A DNA stretch of 64,000 nucleotides from Chloroflexota bacterium (GCA_016860845.1 BOKF01000042.1:8899-72898); one strand, 5' to 3'. Counted from the stretch's first letter, positions 41,505 to 51,392 are shown. Program-made: numbers and translations. The notes: generated by a model not told the origin, from the sequence alone.

Positions 41505-42458
41505 ATGACCACCCCATCCGGTATTATTTTGGTAACCGGCGGAGCCGGCTATATCGGCTCACAACTGATTCGTGACCTGGCCGCCGACCCGGCCTTAACC
41601 GGCTGGACAATCCGCATTTATGACAATCTGCACCGGCAGCATTTCTGTGGTTTAATGGACCTGCCCGCCGAGGGCCGCTTTGAATTTGTCAACGGGGATA
41701 TTCTGGACCGGCTCAACCTCGAACGGGCGATGCGCGGCGTTAGTACCGTGTTTCACCTGGCAGCGCTGGTGCGAACCCCTCTCAGTTTTGACCACCCCGA
41801 GTGGACGGAACAGGTCAATCACTGGGGCACGGCGGCAGTGGTGGATACAGCGGTCAACAGCGGCGTTTCGCAGTTGGTTTACGCCAGTTCCTCTAGCGTC
41901 TACGGGCCGGGCGGACCGTTCCGCGAGGGCGACACCTGCCATCCCATCGGGCCGTATGCCATTGCCAAACACCGGGGTGAGGAGGAAGTGCTGCAAGGGG
42001 GTCAGCGTGGGCTGCGTGTGACTGTTTTGCGCCTGGGCACCACCTTTGGTTACGCTCCAGCGATGCGCTTCGACGCCGTGGCCGGCCAGCTCACCTACCT
42101 GGTTGGGGTGGGGAAGCCGATGGTTGTTCACGGCAGCGGCGACCAGGTTCGCCCGCTGATTCACGTGCGCGACGCCTCCGCCGCCCTGCGGCTGGCCCTG
42201 GCCGATGCCCGCACCGAAGGGCAGATCATCAATGCGGTCACGATGAACCCCACCGTCAACGAAATTGTCCTGGCTTTACAGATGCTGGCGCCGGGTGCAT
42301 CGGTGCGGTATACCGACCAGGATATTCTGACCGCGGTAAGCTTTGAGATTGACTCGAGTAAATTGATGGGGTTAGGCTTTCAGCCGCAGTTCAATTTAGA
42401 GCAGGGCCTGCAGGAAATGCTGGCCCACTGGCGCGGCTTTCAACCTTTATTGAGCTGA
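41505..42458 (+). CDS. NAD-dependent epimerase/dehydratase
   Basis: 317-residue extended SDR. GGAGYIGSQ is the NAD motif; ASSSSVYG and the YAIAKHRG Tyr-x3-Lys motif are the catalytic pair. TAGGAGA precedes the ATG, ten bases after cysH. The sugar substrate cannot be assigned. Its 3' end overlaps the convergent gene on the minus strand by 12 bases. Confidence 0.88.
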   Translation: MTTPSGIILVTGGAGYIGSQLIRDLAADPALTGWTIRIYDNLHRQHFCGLMDLPAEGRFEFVNGDILDRLNLERAMRGVSTVFHLAALVRTPLSFDHPEWTEQVNHWGTAAVVDTAVNSGVSQLVYASSSSVYGPGGPFREGDTCHPIGPYAIAKHRGEEEVLQGGQRGLRVTVLRLGTTFGYAPAMRFDAVAGQLTYLVGVGKPMVVHGSGDQVRPLIHVRDASAALRLALADARTEGQIINAVTMNPTVNEIVLALQMLAPGASVRYTDQDILTAVSFEIDSSKLMGLGFQPQFNLEQGLQEMLAHWRGFQPLLS

Positions 42459-44408
42459 AGCCAGGGCGGCGATCATCTGCTCAAGACGGGTTTTCTTCTG
42501 TTCAATGTCGGCCTGGAGGCGGGCCACCGCCCGCTCAATTTCGGCCAGTTGTTCTTCGCTCTCGGTCAACTGCTTGACGTAGCGCCCGCGCAGTTTGCCC
42601 TCTTCCCCGGCATTAGACAGCACCGCCATATTTTTCTGGGCCTGCTCCTGGGTTTTGTAAATTTTACCCCGCTGCTGCTCCTGGTCGGCGACGGCTTTCT
42701 CCAGGCGGGCAATCTCTGCCCATGCATCGAGCAGCGCTTTTAAGCCCTCATAAGCTTTTTGGTCCAGCAGCTTGTCTGCAAAATAGCGCTGCAAGCCCTG
42801 GTAAGACAGGTTGTGCAGTTCCTCGCGGCGCGTCCGCAGGTAACGCTCCTGCACGGTAAATTCGGCCACTTTACCGACCGGGATGTCAACCTGGTAGCGA
42901 TGGGTGTCGAGGGTCTTTTCCGCCGGGGCCGGAGTGTCGAAAATAACGTAGTCGCTGAGGCTGTGTTCGATCAAGACCTTTTTAGCCTGGGCGGTGCGAT
43001 TATCCAGGCGGTAGATCGTCCGGCGGATGTCATAGTAGTTTTGCAGCAAATAGCCCTCTTTGATCCACAGCGATTGCAGTTGGCTCTCTGTTTTGATCTC
43101 TTCTTTCACATGAAGCCCCAACTCAACGGCATAGGAGATGACCGTCTCCGCCCCGTCGGCGGTGAAGGGCAGCACCGCCTCGCCGACATACTCCCCGTTT
43201 TCCAGCACCGTGACCGGGCCGCGCTCCAGGGTCAGGCCGGTTTCATTGTTGAAGCGTAGGGTCGCCACAGGATGGGTCGGCATTTTAGCGCCGTTGTAAA
43301 TTAGATCCTTTTTGCACTTCAAACTGCTGCTGACAATCGGCACCATGGCCGACTGTCCGCGTCCCACCGTTACCGGCACGCTGACGTTGTACTGAAACAA
43401 CTCGCCCATCGCCTGGCCGGTAGCCGCACTGGTCACGGAGGCAGCCGCCGACTCGGCAAAAGCGGCTCGCGGGGGTGCAACCATTTTAGTCATAAGCCGG
43501 CCGGGAGCTGCGGCAGGCGCTGGCGGAGGCGCGCCCGCTGCGATCGCCAGATCTTCCGCCAAAGCCCGCTCAAACATGACCGGCGCAGCCGCGACCCGAT
43601 TCTCATCCTGCACGACCGGGCGCTCCGGCGTGTGCGGCGTGTACAGGTCATAGACAAAAGAGATTGGCATCCCGGCGGTGAGGGAGAGCGAAATATCGGT
43701 CAAATCTTCCTCCAGCCGGTTGTCAAAAATACCCCAGCCTTGCAGCAAAGTTTTTGTCTTAGCCTCAGCCTTAGCCTCAGCCTCAGCCGTGGCATCCATT
43801 ACCAGGCGGTAACTTACCCGCCAGGTCGGGGCCGGGGCAATGTAACTGACCTCCAGATCGTGGCTGCCGGGACTGAGGCGAATATTGATCGAGCGGTGAG
43901 TTTCCTGGCCCAGAGCGGTCTGTAAAAAGAAACGCAGATCGGCGGCAGCGGTTTCGTCGCGTAGCTCCACCCCGGCAATCCGGTTGAGCGGCAGCACGGC
44001 GACCGTTTCCGTGCCTTCCCGCAAAATAGACACAACCGACTGCTCTAGAGGCTTGTCCTCAACCTCGTCCAGGCCGACCAAAATGCCCGTTTCGACGCTG
44101 CCATCGCTGCCCAAAAGCTGCACCTGACGCCCGCGTAGGGCGACCAGTAAGTCCCGCAGGCTGCGCGTATCGTCAAGCACAATCGAGTTGCCGGCCAGCC
44201 GCTCGGCCTGGCTTTGAGGTGTTTCGTAATCCACCCCGCGGACCTGGCCAGCACCATAGTCAATCACCGTCAGGCTTTTGAGCAGGTCGTCCATCTCCTC
44301 GCGGCGAAAGGTCAACTTGATGGCTTCTCCCTCTACCGCCCCGCGCCGCCGAAAGTAGCCAACGCCATGCTTGTAAAGGGTCATGTGGGCAATGGGTAAG
44401 TGGGTCAA
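42447..44408 (-). CDS. DUF4139-like protein with C-terminal coiled coil
   Basis: 653 residues without signal peptide. Residues 1-230 contain MTLYKHGVGYFRRRGAVEGE and SYIAPAPTWRVSYRLVMD, which I associate with DUF4139/mucoidy-inhibitor-A-like proteins of unknown role. The last 90 residues form a charged coiled coil. TTG 44408 is the start, supported by AAGGAG six bases away. A low-complexity ATAEAEAKAEAKTKT insertion comes from a tandem repeat (43756-43796), similar to one at the end of malQ. Confidence 0.7.
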   Translation of the reverse strand: MTHLPIAHMTLYKHGVGYFRRRGAVEGEAIKLTFRREEMDDLLKSLTVIDYGAGQVRGVDYETPQSQAERLAGNSIVLDDTRSLRDLLVALRGRQVQLLGSDGSVETGILVGLDEVEDKPLEQSVVSILREGTETVAVLPLNRIAGVELRDETAAADLRFFLQTALGQETHRSINIRLSPGSHDLEVSYIAPAPTWRVSYRLVMDATAEAEAKAEAKTKTLLQGWGIFDNRLEEDLTDISLSLTAGMPISFVYDLYTPHTPERPVVQDENRVAAAPVMFERALAEDLAIAAGAPPPAPAAAPGRLMTKMVAPPRAAFAESAAASVTSAATGQAMGELFQYNVSVPVTVGRGQSAMVPIVSSSLKCKKDLIYNGAKMPTHPVATLRFNNETGLTLERGPVTVLENGEYVGEAVLPFTADGAETVISYAVELGLHVKEEIKTESQLQSLWIKEGYLLQNYYDIRRTIYRLDNRTAQAKKVLIEHSLSDYVIFDTPAPAEKTLDTHRYQVDIPVGKVAEFTVQERYLRTRREELHNLSYQGLQRYFADKLLDQKAYEGLKALLDAWAEIARLEKAVADQEQQRGKIYKTQEQAQKNMAVLSNAGEEGKLRGRYVKQLTESEEQLAEIERAVARLQADIEQKKTRLEQMIAALASAQ

Positions 44409-44420
44409 GACAAACTCCTT

Positions 44421-44510
44421 AATTGTGAATAGTGAATTATTAATTGTGAATGATGAAAGAATAATTTCTTTCGTTCACAATTCACAGTTCATCTTTCATA
44501 ATTCACAATT
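44421..44510. repeat. Long A+T-rich imperfect palindrome built of heptamers
   Basis: The left arm (44421-44460) is made of AATTGTGAA/TAGTGAA/TGATGAA-like 7-base steps; the right arm (44467-44510) is its near complement. It fills the gap between two minus-strand genes and could form a hairpin in the transcript. Confidence 0.8.
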
Positions 44511-45021
44511 ATTTTAGGGCCGTTTTAACGGCTGTTATGATTTCTTCAATGGAGGCCATCATCAGTAAATCATTTTCCATGTGGGATTCCAACACGGTAA
44601 GACCCCACTCTTGCAGGGTTTGAAGGCTTTTGCGGGCCAGGGGATGGTTGGCCAGGAAAGGGTTCATGGCCGGGACGACGATAACCGGCCAGCCGGCCCC
44701 AATGGCCTCAGCGACCAACGAATGGGGCAGGGTGTCGGCAATGCCCTGGCTGATTTTGCTGATGGTATTAAAAGTGGCCGGTGCGACGAGGGTCAGGCCT
44801 GGCTCGCGGCCGTTCAACAGGGCTGGGTTAAAGTAGCTACTAACCAATTGGTGGCCTTGCTGGTCGGCCAGGTTGTAGGGACTGATGATATCGTGGGCGC
44901 TGCCGGTCAACAGGGTGTAGACCGGCAGGCCAAATTCGGTGAGGGCTTTTAATAAATCGGGCACGCAGCGGGCCGCACTGGCCCCGGAAACGACCAAATA
45001 GATTGCCTTCAAATCAGTCAT
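44509..45021 (-). CDS. Flavoprotein of the HFCD (UbiX/Dfp-like) family
   Basis: 170 residues. LVVSGASAARCVPDLLKAL is the flavin-binding start, LTLVAPATFNTISKISQGIAD the central motif and VIVVPAMNPF the PAMN motif of homo-oligomeric flavin-containing Cys decarboxylases and relatives. The substrate is unknown: the catalytic His/Cys pattern of phosphopantothenoylcysteine decarboxylase is not clear. It follows the DtxR-type regulator gene on the same strand, separated by a hairpin repeat. Confidence 0.82.
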   Translation of the reverse strand: MTDLKAIYLVVSGASAARCVPDLLKALTEFGLPVYTLLTGSAHDIISPYNLADQQGHQLVSSYFNPALLNGREPGLTLVAPATFNTISKISQGIADTLPHSLVAEAIGAGWPVIVVPAMNPFLANHPLARKSLQTLQEWGLTVLESHMENDLLMMASIEEIITAVKTALK

Positions 45022-45077
45022 GGCTCAAAGTTCCTCCTTGGCAGTTCATTAGACTCTATCGGAAACAAGGAAAAACC

Positions 45078-45139
45078 AGGTGACAGGCACTCTTCGTTCA
45101 AATAGGCTTAATTCTTAGCCCGATAAGTGCCTGTCACCT
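45078..45139. repeat. Perfect 14-base inverted repeat
   Basis: AGGTGACAGGCACT (45078-45091) and its exact complement (45126-45139) enclose a 34-base loop between the regulator and flavoprotein genes. The sequence resembles dispersed hairpins in many bacterial genomes; a small mobile element is possible. Confidence 0.75.
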
Positions 45140-45154
45140 TAATCCCGATGATGG

Positions 45155-45826
45155 TTATTTATCTTGCAGCGCCACCAAAATAGACTTGGCGGCCTGGTAG
45201 CCCAGGTTGTGCTGGGTGTCGCCAATGCAGAGAGTCAAGGGGCCGTCAAAAGGCGCGTGGGACAGGAGCAAAAGCTCTGTGCCAGGGTAAAGTCCCATGC
45301 TCCCCAGGTAACGAAGCATCTCCGGATCATCATCGTCCACCTCAACCACAATCAGCCGGTCGCCGACGCGCATATCTACCAGGCGACCACTGGGCTGCTC
45401 GGAAATGGCCCCGGCCCGGCTGGGAATCGGCGCACCGTGCGGGTCGAACAAGGGATTGCCCAGCGCCGCCGCCATCCGATCTTCTAAATCTTCGCTAATC
45501 ACATGTTCCAGTTTTTCAGCCTCTTCATGGACCCGGTCCCAGGGTACATTCAAAGCTTCGGCCAGATACAGCTCGATCAAGCGGTGGTGGCGCACAATTT
45601 CCAGGGCCAACTTTTTGCCAGCAGGTGTAAATTTGACCCCCTGATACGGCTCGTATTCAACCAGGTGCAGCTCGGCCAATTTTTTGCACATATTAGTGAC
45701 CGAGGCCGGCGCAACCCCCAGCAGCTCAGCCAGGGCAGAGGTCGGAACCTGTTCGCTCCGTTCCTGTAACTTATAAATTGCCTTCAGGTAATCCTGCATG
45801 GCCTGGCTGATCGTGGCTCGTTCCAA
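45155..45826 (-). CDS. DtxR/MntR-family metal-dependent regulator
   Basis: 223 residues. The N-terminal winged helix (TISQAMQDYLKAIYKLQE; VPTSALAELLGVAPASVTNM), a metal-binding dimerisation domain (RHHRLIELYLAEALNVPWDRVHEEAEKLEH) and a C-terminal FeoA/SH3-like domain (PEMLRYLGSMGLYPGTELLL) are in the family order. Such proteins repress iron or manganese uptake genes when metal-loaded. It is divergent from the aminotransferase gene and near an array of redox genes; its targets are unknown. Confidence 0.93.
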   Translation of the reverse strand: MERATISQAMQDYLKAIYKLQERSEQVPTSALAELLGVAPASVTNMCKKLAELHLVEYEPYQGVKFTPAGKKLALEIVRHHRLIELYLAEALNVPWDRVHEEAEKLEHVISEDLEDRMAAALGNPLFDPHGAPIPSRAGAISEQPSGRLVDMRVGDRLIVVEVDDDDPEMLRYLGSMGLYPGTELLLLSHAPFDGPLTLCIGDTQHNLGYQAAKSILVALQDK

Positions 45827-45929
45827 AACCAGAGTCCTTCCTTACCGCCTGTTGGTTATCTCTTAACCCCAGAGAAATCACACCTTGAGTTTAGCCCAGA
45901 TACAAGGAAGTGTCAAGCAATTTGAACGA

Positions 45930-45958
45930 TTGACAATCACCTTATTCCATGTTATTCT
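45930..45958 (+). promoter_or_regulatory. Sigma-70 promoter for the aminotransferase gene
   Basis: Consensus TTGACA (45930-45935), a 17-base spacer and TATTCT (45953-45958) lie 52 bases upstream of the ATG. Confidence 0.8.
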
Positions 45959-46010
45959 CAGTTCCTTCGAGTTCCCAAGAGTTCCTTTCTTTAAATCAGG
46001 AGATAGATTT

Positions 46011-47108
46011 ATGTCCGACAAGCCCGTTATCAATTTTACCCGTGGCGTCCCCGCCACCGAGTCCTTCCCGATAGCAGAGATGGTCGCCGCCTCAAAGACT
46101 GCGCTGGAAAAATACGGCACAACGATTTTGCAGTACGGCCAAGCCTACGGCTTTTTGCCGCTGCGGGAGTGGCTGGCCGAGTGGCAAGGTGTGCCCGTAG
46201 ATCAGGTACTCACTTCCAACGGCTCGCTGCAAATCATCGAATTCTTGTGCTTCCATTTTATCCAACCCGGCGATGTTGTCTTCACCGAATCGCCGACCTA
46301 CGACCGCACCTTGACCATGCTGCGGCGGCATGGGGCCAAAGTGGTGGGCATCCCCCTGGAGGCCGACGGCCCCAACATCGAAGCATTGGAAGCGGCGCTC
46401 AAAGAGCGAGCGCCCAAGTTCTTTTATCTCATCCCCGATTTTCAAAACCCGGCTGGGGCGACCTGCTCGCTGGAAAAACGGCAAAAGCTGGCCGAACTGG
46501 CCAACCGGCACGGTTTTTGGCTGGTTGAGGACGCGCCCTATCGCCCGCTGCGCTTCCGTGGCAAGCAGCAGCCTTCGCTGTATGAGTTGAATCCGGCGAT
46601 GACTCTGCACATGCTTTCGTTCAGCAAGTTGATTGGGCCTGGCCCGCGGGTGGGCATCCTTTACGGCCCGGCAGACTTGCTCAAGAAAATCTCCAAAATT
46701 GCCGAGGATACCTACATTACCCCGTCGCTGCTCTCGCACGGCATTGTCTATGAGTACTGCAACGGCGGCCGGCTACCCGCCCAGGTTGAACGCTTGAAGG
46801 CGCTCTATGCCCCGCGCCTCCAAGCCTGTCTGGACGCCCTGGACAAACATCTGCCCGACGCCGAGACGACCCGGCCCGACGGCGGCTTTTTCCTGTCGGT
46901 GACGCTGCCGGCAGGGACCAGCACCGTCCAGGTGCGTGAGCAAGCCAAAGCCCACAACTTGAATCTGGCTGATGGGCAAGCCTTCTTCCCCGGCGGCGGC
47001 GGCGAGCGCTTCCTGCGCCTGCCCTACTGCGCCCTCAGCCCGGAGGAAATAAACGAGGGCATCAGCCGGCTCGCGGCAGTGGTCAAAGAAGTCCAGATGA
47101 CACGGTGA
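46011..47108 (+). CDS. PLP-dependent class I aminotransferase (2-aminoadipate transaminase-like)
   Basis: 365 residues of fold type I. NFTRGVPATESFP begins the domain. The region YLIPDFQNPAGATCS holds the conserved NP, VEDAPYR the Asp that pairs with the PLP ring, and SFSKLIGPGPRVG the Schiff-base Lys. This is the MocR/LysN-like group without a GntR domain. Substrate may be an aromatic or branched amino acid or 2-aminoadipate. ATG 46011 follows AGGAGA and a consensus promoter. Confidence 0.92.
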   Translation: MSDKPVINFTRGVPATESFPIAEMVAASKTALEKYGTTILQYGQAYGFLPLREWLAEWQGVPVDQVLTSNGSLQIIEFLCFHFIQPGDVVFTESPTYDRTLTMLRRHGAKVVGIPLEADGPNIEALEAALKERAPKFFYLIPDFQNPAGATCSLEKRQKLAELANRHGFWLVEDAPYRPLRFRGKQQPSLYELNPAMTLHMLSFSKLIGPGPRVGILYGPADLLKKISKIAEDTYITPSLLSHGIVYEYCNGGRLPAQVERLKALYAPRLQACLDALDKHLPDAETTRPDGGFFLSVTLPAGTSTVQVREQAKAHNLNLADGQAFFPGGGGERFLRLPYCALSPEEINEGISRLAAVVKEVQMTR

Positions 47109-47199
47109 GCCAAAATCATCCTTCGATACGGGCTTACGCCCGCTTCGCGTCAGGATGATATTTGGCGCAAGTCCGAACTGAAGTCACCTTACAAAAATA

Positions 47200-47236
47200 A
47201 GACCTCAGGGTTTTTGGAACCCTGAGGTCTCTTTTT
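47200..47236. terminator. Bidirectional terminator
   Basis: A perfect 13-base stem AGACCTCAGGGTT (47200-47212) and AACCCTGAGGTCT (47218-47230) has a T-run on the right and an A-run on the left, so it can end both convergent genes. Just before it, 47117-47155 holds another nested hairpin with ATCATCCT/AGGATGAT ends. Confidence 0.93.
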
Positions 47237-48848
47237 ACTTAGCCTTCGCCCCAGCCTCAGCCTTCACCTTAGCCTCGGCTTCAGCCCTGGCCTTCTTCTT
47301 CCACAGTTCCGGGTCTCGCCCGTATAAATCCACCAGGGCCGCCAGCCGGCCCGCCACCCACTCATTCAGCGCTTCGGGGCGATACCGCCAGGCCCAATTG
47401 CCGCCCAGCACCGAGGGTGTGTTCATGCGAGCGTCGTTATCCAGATTGAGCACATCCTGAAAGGGGACAATGGCAAACCGGGCCACCGAGGCCAGGGCCA
47501 GCCGGATGAAATCCCAGACGATATCGTCGTCGGGCCGGGCCAGATAGCGCCGGACCAAATCCTTTTCTTCGGGGGCGCGCTCGCGATACCAGCCCTTGGT
47601 CGTGTCGTTATCGTGGGTGCCGGTGTAGACCACGGCATTGCGCCCATGATTGTGGGGCAGAAACTTGTTGGTCGCGTCGAGGCCGCCGGCCTCTTTGCTG
47701 TCAAAGGCAAATTGCAGAATCTTCATGCCGGGGAATTTAAAATGGTCGCGCAGGGCCTCGACCTCCGGGGTGATGACGCCCAAATCTTCGGCCAGGATGG
47801 GCAGTGTGCCCAGCTCTTTTTCGACCGTTTCAAACAGCTCCAGCCCCGGCGCTTTGATCCACTTGCCATTGATCGCCGTTTCTTCGCCGTAGGGCACTCG
47901 CCAATAAGCTTCAAATCCCCGGAAATGGTCAATCCGGATAATATCAACCAGGCGCAGGGTGGTCCTGATGCGCTCGATCCACCAGCGGTAATTCTGAGCG
48001 GCCATCTTTTTCCAGTTGTAAAGCGGATTGCCCCACAATTGGCCGGTCGGGCTGAAGTAGTCGGGCGGAACCCCGGCGACGGCGGTCGGTTGGCCTTCTT
48101 TATCCAGAAAAAAAAGCTCCCGATTGGCCCAGACATCCACGCTGTCAGGGGCAACAAAGATGGGGATGTCGCCAATAATCTGGATGTCACGCTCGTTGGC
48201 GTAACGCTTGACTGCACCCCACTGTTGGAAGAAGTAGTATTGCAGCACTTTTTTAACGGCAATCGCCCCCGCCTGTTCCTGCCGCCAGCGTTTGACCGCA
48301 GCGGGCCGGCGGAGGGCAATATCCTTATCCCAGTAGTTGCTCCACATTGCTCCAAAAACATCTTCAGCCTTGGCCCGCTGATCGAAATGATCTTTGACCG
48401 CCATGAACAAGGCGAAATCGTCCAGCCAGCCGGCCTGCTCAACACAGAACGCCTCAAAGTCGGCCTGGCGCTCGGCGCTGGTGCTGGCTAAAAAATTTCG
48501 GGCCGCTTTTTCCAGCAGCGGAACTTTCCATTGAATGACCCAGCCAAAGTCAATCTGGTCAATGGGGAAAGCAGGTATATCCGCCAGATCGTCCCCGCTC
48601 AAATCACCGACCTCAACCAGTTTATCCAGGTTGATGAGCAGTGGATTCCCGGCAAAAGAGGAAAATGAGGCATAAGGCGAGTCGCCATAGCCGGTTGGCC
48701 CCAGGGGGAGCACCTGCCATAACGATTGTTTGGCCTTGACCAAAAAGTCAACGAAATCAAAAGCGGCCTGCCCCAAATCGCCAATGCCATACGGGCCGGG
48801 GAAGGAAGTCGGATGTAATAAAATACCGCTGGCGCGGGTTAATTCCAT
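47235..48848 (-). CDS. malQ: 4-alpha-glucanotransferase
   Basis: GH77 enzyme that transfers glucan chains between maltodextrins, used in glycogen and maltose metabolism. 537 residues: RASGILLHPTSFPGPYGIGDLG at the start, IRIDHFRGFEAYWRVP containing the nucleophile Asp, PILAEDLGVITPEVEALRD with the acid/base Glu, and YTGTHDNDTTKGWY with the stabilising Asp. All are present. GGAGAGA precedes the ATG. The C-terminal tail is low complexity (KARAEAEAKVKAEAGAKAK), made by a tandem DNA repeat next to the terminator. Confidence 0.96.
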   Translation of the reverse strand: MELTRASGILLHPTSFPGPYGIGDLGQAAFDFVDFLVKAKQSLWQVLPLGPTGYGDSPYASFSSFAGNPLLINLDKLVEVGDLSGDDLADIPAFPIDQIDFGWVIQWKVPLLEKAARNFLASTSAERQADFEAFCVEQAGWLDDFALFMAVKDHFDQRAKAEDVFGAMWSNYWDKDIALRRPAAVKRWRQEQAGAIAVKKVLQYYFFQQWGAVKRYANERDIQIIGDIPIFVAPDSVDVWANRELFFLDKEGQPTAVAGVPPDYFSPTGQLWGNPLYNWKKMAAQNYRWWIERIRTTLRLVDIIRIDHFRGFEAYWRVPYGEETAINGKWIKAPGLELFETVEKELGTLPILAEDLGVITPEVEALRDHFKFPGMKILQFAFDSKEAGGLDATNKFLPHNHGRNAVVYTGTHDNDTTKGWYRERAPEEKDLVRRYLARPDDDIVWDFIRLALASVARFAIVPFQDVLNLDNDARMNTPSVLGGNWAWRYRPEALNEWVAGRLAALVDLYGRDPELWKKKARAEAEAKVKAEAGAKAK

Positions 48849-48939
48849 AAATTCTCTCCGTTAAATTTGTATAGATAATGAAGCGTGAAACGTAATACCC
48901 GACAAGTTAGAGGCAACCCTTTAATTCCCGGTCCCTCTT

Positions 48940-49689
48940 TCATACGGAAATTTGTTTTTTAAATTCAGGACTGGCCGGGTAAGGAAGGGTCAGCAGAACC
49001 ACCATCATCCCTTGCAGCGGCCAGAGCAGCCATAGATTGGGGACGTAGAAGAAGAGAGTGGAGGTTACTATTAAAATCATGGCCTTCATTAACAATTGTG
49101 GCTTTTGAAGCGGTCCCTCCGGCTGCACCCAGGCAACGAGCGTCCACTCCCCTAGAGTCCAAACAGTCCCCCAGACGACGCCCAGATATAAATCACCGGT
49201 CACGATCCAAAAAATTGCCCGATAAAAGGCCCAATGCAAGCCCTCGAAAACGATTTCCCCGATGGAGGAGGTTGAAACGGGCAGCGCCAGGCTAAGCCGG
49301 GCCAGCCCCAGCCGGATGCCCGCCAGAAGCAGCAGCGCTGCCAGGCCCGCCTTGATCATAGCCCCACTATCGGCCAGACATTCTAACAGGATGAGCGCTG
49401 CTGCCTTTTGCAGATCAATAAACCAGGTGGCAACATCACCCCTCCAGGGCAGCGCGGCCAGATTTTCCAGGCCCTTTAAACCTAAAAATCGAGGCGCCAC
49501 CGCCCCGGTAATCAGCGCCAGGTAAGGCAAGCCCACCCCATAAAAAAATCGAGCAGCGGAATTCAACCACTGCTCGGCCAGACCCGGCTCAGTTCCGGCT
49601 TTGGCCAGCCGGCTTTGTCGCCAGGCCCAGCCTACCGGCAGCGCCAAAGACAAGACCGCCCAGGCGATTAATTGTCCCTGTTCGCTCAT
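48940..49689 (-). CDS. Multi-spanning membrane protein, unknown function
   Basis: 249 residues with about five hydrophobic helices. Not recognised. Its start overlaps the stop of the upstream sensor kinase gene by four bases (ATGA), so the two are co-translated and probably work together. The gap between it and malQ (48849-48939) holds short GCGTGAA-type repeat units. Confidence 0.75.
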   Translation of the reverse strand: MSEQGQLIAWAVLSLALPVGWAWRQSRLAKAGTEPGLAEQWLNSAARFFYGVGLPYLALITGAVAPRFLGLKGLENLAALPWRGDVATWFIDLQKAAALILLECLADSGAMIKAGLAALLLLAGIRLGLARLSLALPVSTSSIGEIVFEGLHWAFYRAIFWIVTGDLYLGVVWGTVWTLGEWTLVAWVQPEGPLQKPQLLMKAMILIVTSTLFFYVPNLWLLWPLQGMMVVLLTLPYPASPEFKKQISV

Positions 49690-51392
49690 GGGGTTATTTC
49701 AATAGCAGCCGTGTAGGGTATTTCAACCCGGATCGTCGTACCGCGTCCCCGCGCTGACTCAATGGTACAAACCCCACCGATAAGCTGTGTCCGCTCTTCC
49801 AGGTTAATCAGTCCCAGGCTGGTGCGCTGGTCATAGGTTGACTTGGTTTGCTCGACATCAAAACCCACGCCGTTGTCTTTAATTTCAACAATCAGGTTAT
49901 TTTTGCCGGTGATCAAATTAATCCTGATCTCGGTGGCCTGGGCATGTTTTTTGGCGTTGCCGACCGCTTCTTCGACAATCGCAAAGACAACACCTTCAGC
50001 TTCATTGTTGAGCTGGCCGTTGTAACCGCGATTATTAACGCTGACCTTAAAGGATTCGGTAGCGTTTAAACGTTCGGCATATTGCAGCAGGGCCGGCAGT
50101 ATGCCCTGTGTTTCCAGAATCACCGGGCGCATGGCAAAGAGCATCGTTCTGATCTCTTGAGTAGTCCGCTGCGCAATTTCTTCAACCTTGACGATCTCTT
50201 CGTAGGCTTTGGACACATCCTCTTTTTGCAGCACCATCTTGATAAAGTTGAGCCGCATGGCAATAGCCGCAATGGATTGGGTAGGACCGTCGTGCAGGTC
50301 GCGGGCCAATTTCCGCCGGGCTTCAGCTTCTTTTTCCAGAATCTTCTGCTGCTCACGCTGCAGGTCTTCAAAGAGTTGGGCATTTTGCAGGGTGATGATG
50401 GCCTGGCTGCAGAAGGTGGTCAAGAGTTGTTTGTGTTCTTCGTTATAGAAATTGGGTTCGGTGCTGCAAAAGAGGACCACCCCATAGGTATTGAGGCCCG
50501 CCCGCAGCGGCGCGCAGATAGCCGAGCGGCAGCCGGGGGTAGAAGCAAAGGTGGTCAAGACCCGGTCCTTCTGAGCATTGTTGGTGACGGTCGCTTCAGC
50601 CGTGCGAATCGTCCGGCCAATTACCCCTTCTTCGCTGCTCACGCGCCGGCCTTCGTCGGCGCGGCCGATATTGCGGCCGGCGGCAACGGTTAACCGTTCT
50701 GCCCCATTTTCGCTATCCCCCTCAAAGAGCAGCACCATCGCAATCGTCGACTCATCTCTGGTACCCACCTCAGCCATAGCCGAAAAGGCCAGGTCAATCA
50801 TGGTCCGCAAAACCTTGCGATAATTGAGAGTCGAGCCGAGGGTCAGCGCCATCTCCGAGATGAGTTTGCCCCGTTCATTGGCGATGCGCAGGCTTTTAAT
50901 CTCGGTTTCGTCGGCTTGAGCTGCCAAATCAACATGCATGCGCAGAAAGGGACCGGGCAATCCGCCGGCAATAAACAGAACAATGGCATTGGCGGCGGCT
51001 GTTAGTAGGGTGTTAACCACTCTAACCCGATCTATATTATCGCTGAGCAGCGGCACCAACGGCACACCGTAACTTAAGGCAAGGGGTAAAGCCATTAATA
51101 GGCCCGCCTCACCATTCCAGCGCAGACCGGCCAGCATCACCGGCACCAGCATGATCGGTAACAACAACTGGGCCCGCTGAGGCAGCATCACCATCAAACC
51201 GATGGCCAGAACAGCGTCCAGGATGGCAGCGATAATAGCCAGCCAGTTGGGAAAGAATTTGGCCCATAACAGACCGGCATAGCTGGCGTTCAGCACCGCT
51301 CCTACCCCTACGAGAATGAGGAGCCGGGTAAAATTGGAGGAAGGCTCACTACTGAGCAAATTCTCGCCCATGACGAAGAGGGCCATGAGCAA
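49686..51392 (-). CDS. Membrane sensor histidine kinase of the NarX/DegS type (HisKA_3) with GAF domain
   Basis: At least 568 residues: several N-terminal membrane helices, a GAF domain (about residues 190-340), the phosphoacceptor motif ARKLARDLHDGPTQSIAAIA with its His, and a GHKL ATPase (VEEAVGNAKKHAQA; IKDNGVGFD). The first in-frame start is TTG 51392, without a ribosome binding site. Protein-like sequence in the same frame continues upstream to a TGA near 51554 (including RPRRRPPITPENKESLQP), without ATG, GTG or TTG. The N-terminus is thus uncertain; a frameshift relative to an ATG near 51557 or a rare start is possible. No LuxR-type regulator is adjacent, so the kinase is an orphan here. 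Confidence 0.85.
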   Translation of the reverse strand: MLMALFVMGENLLSSEPSSNFTRLLILVGVGAVLNASYAGLLWAKFFPNWLAIIAAILDAVLAIGLMVMLPQRAQLLLPIMLVPVMLAGLRWNGEAGLLMALPLALSYGVPLVPLLSDNIDRVRVVNTLLTAAANAIVLFIAGGLPGPFLRMHVDLAAQADETEIKSLRIANERGKLISEMALTLGSTLNYRKVLRTMIDLAFSAMAEVGTRDESTIAMVLLFEGDSENGAERLTVAAGRNIGRADEGRRVSSEEGVIGRTIRTAEATVTNNAQKDRVLTTFASTPGCRSAICAPLRAGLNTYGVVLFCSTEPNFYNEEHKQLLTTFCSQAIITLQNAQLFEDLQREQQKILEKEAEARRKLARDLHDGPTQSIAAIAMRLNFIKMVLQKEDVSKAYEEIVKVEEIAQRTTQEIRTMLFAMRPVILETQGILPALLQYAERLNATESFKVSVNNRGYNGQLNNEAEGVVFAIVEEAVGNAKKHAQATEIRINLITGKNNLIVEIKDNGVGFDVEQTKSTYDQRTSLGLINLEERTQLIGGVCTIESARGRGTTIRVEIPYTAAIEITP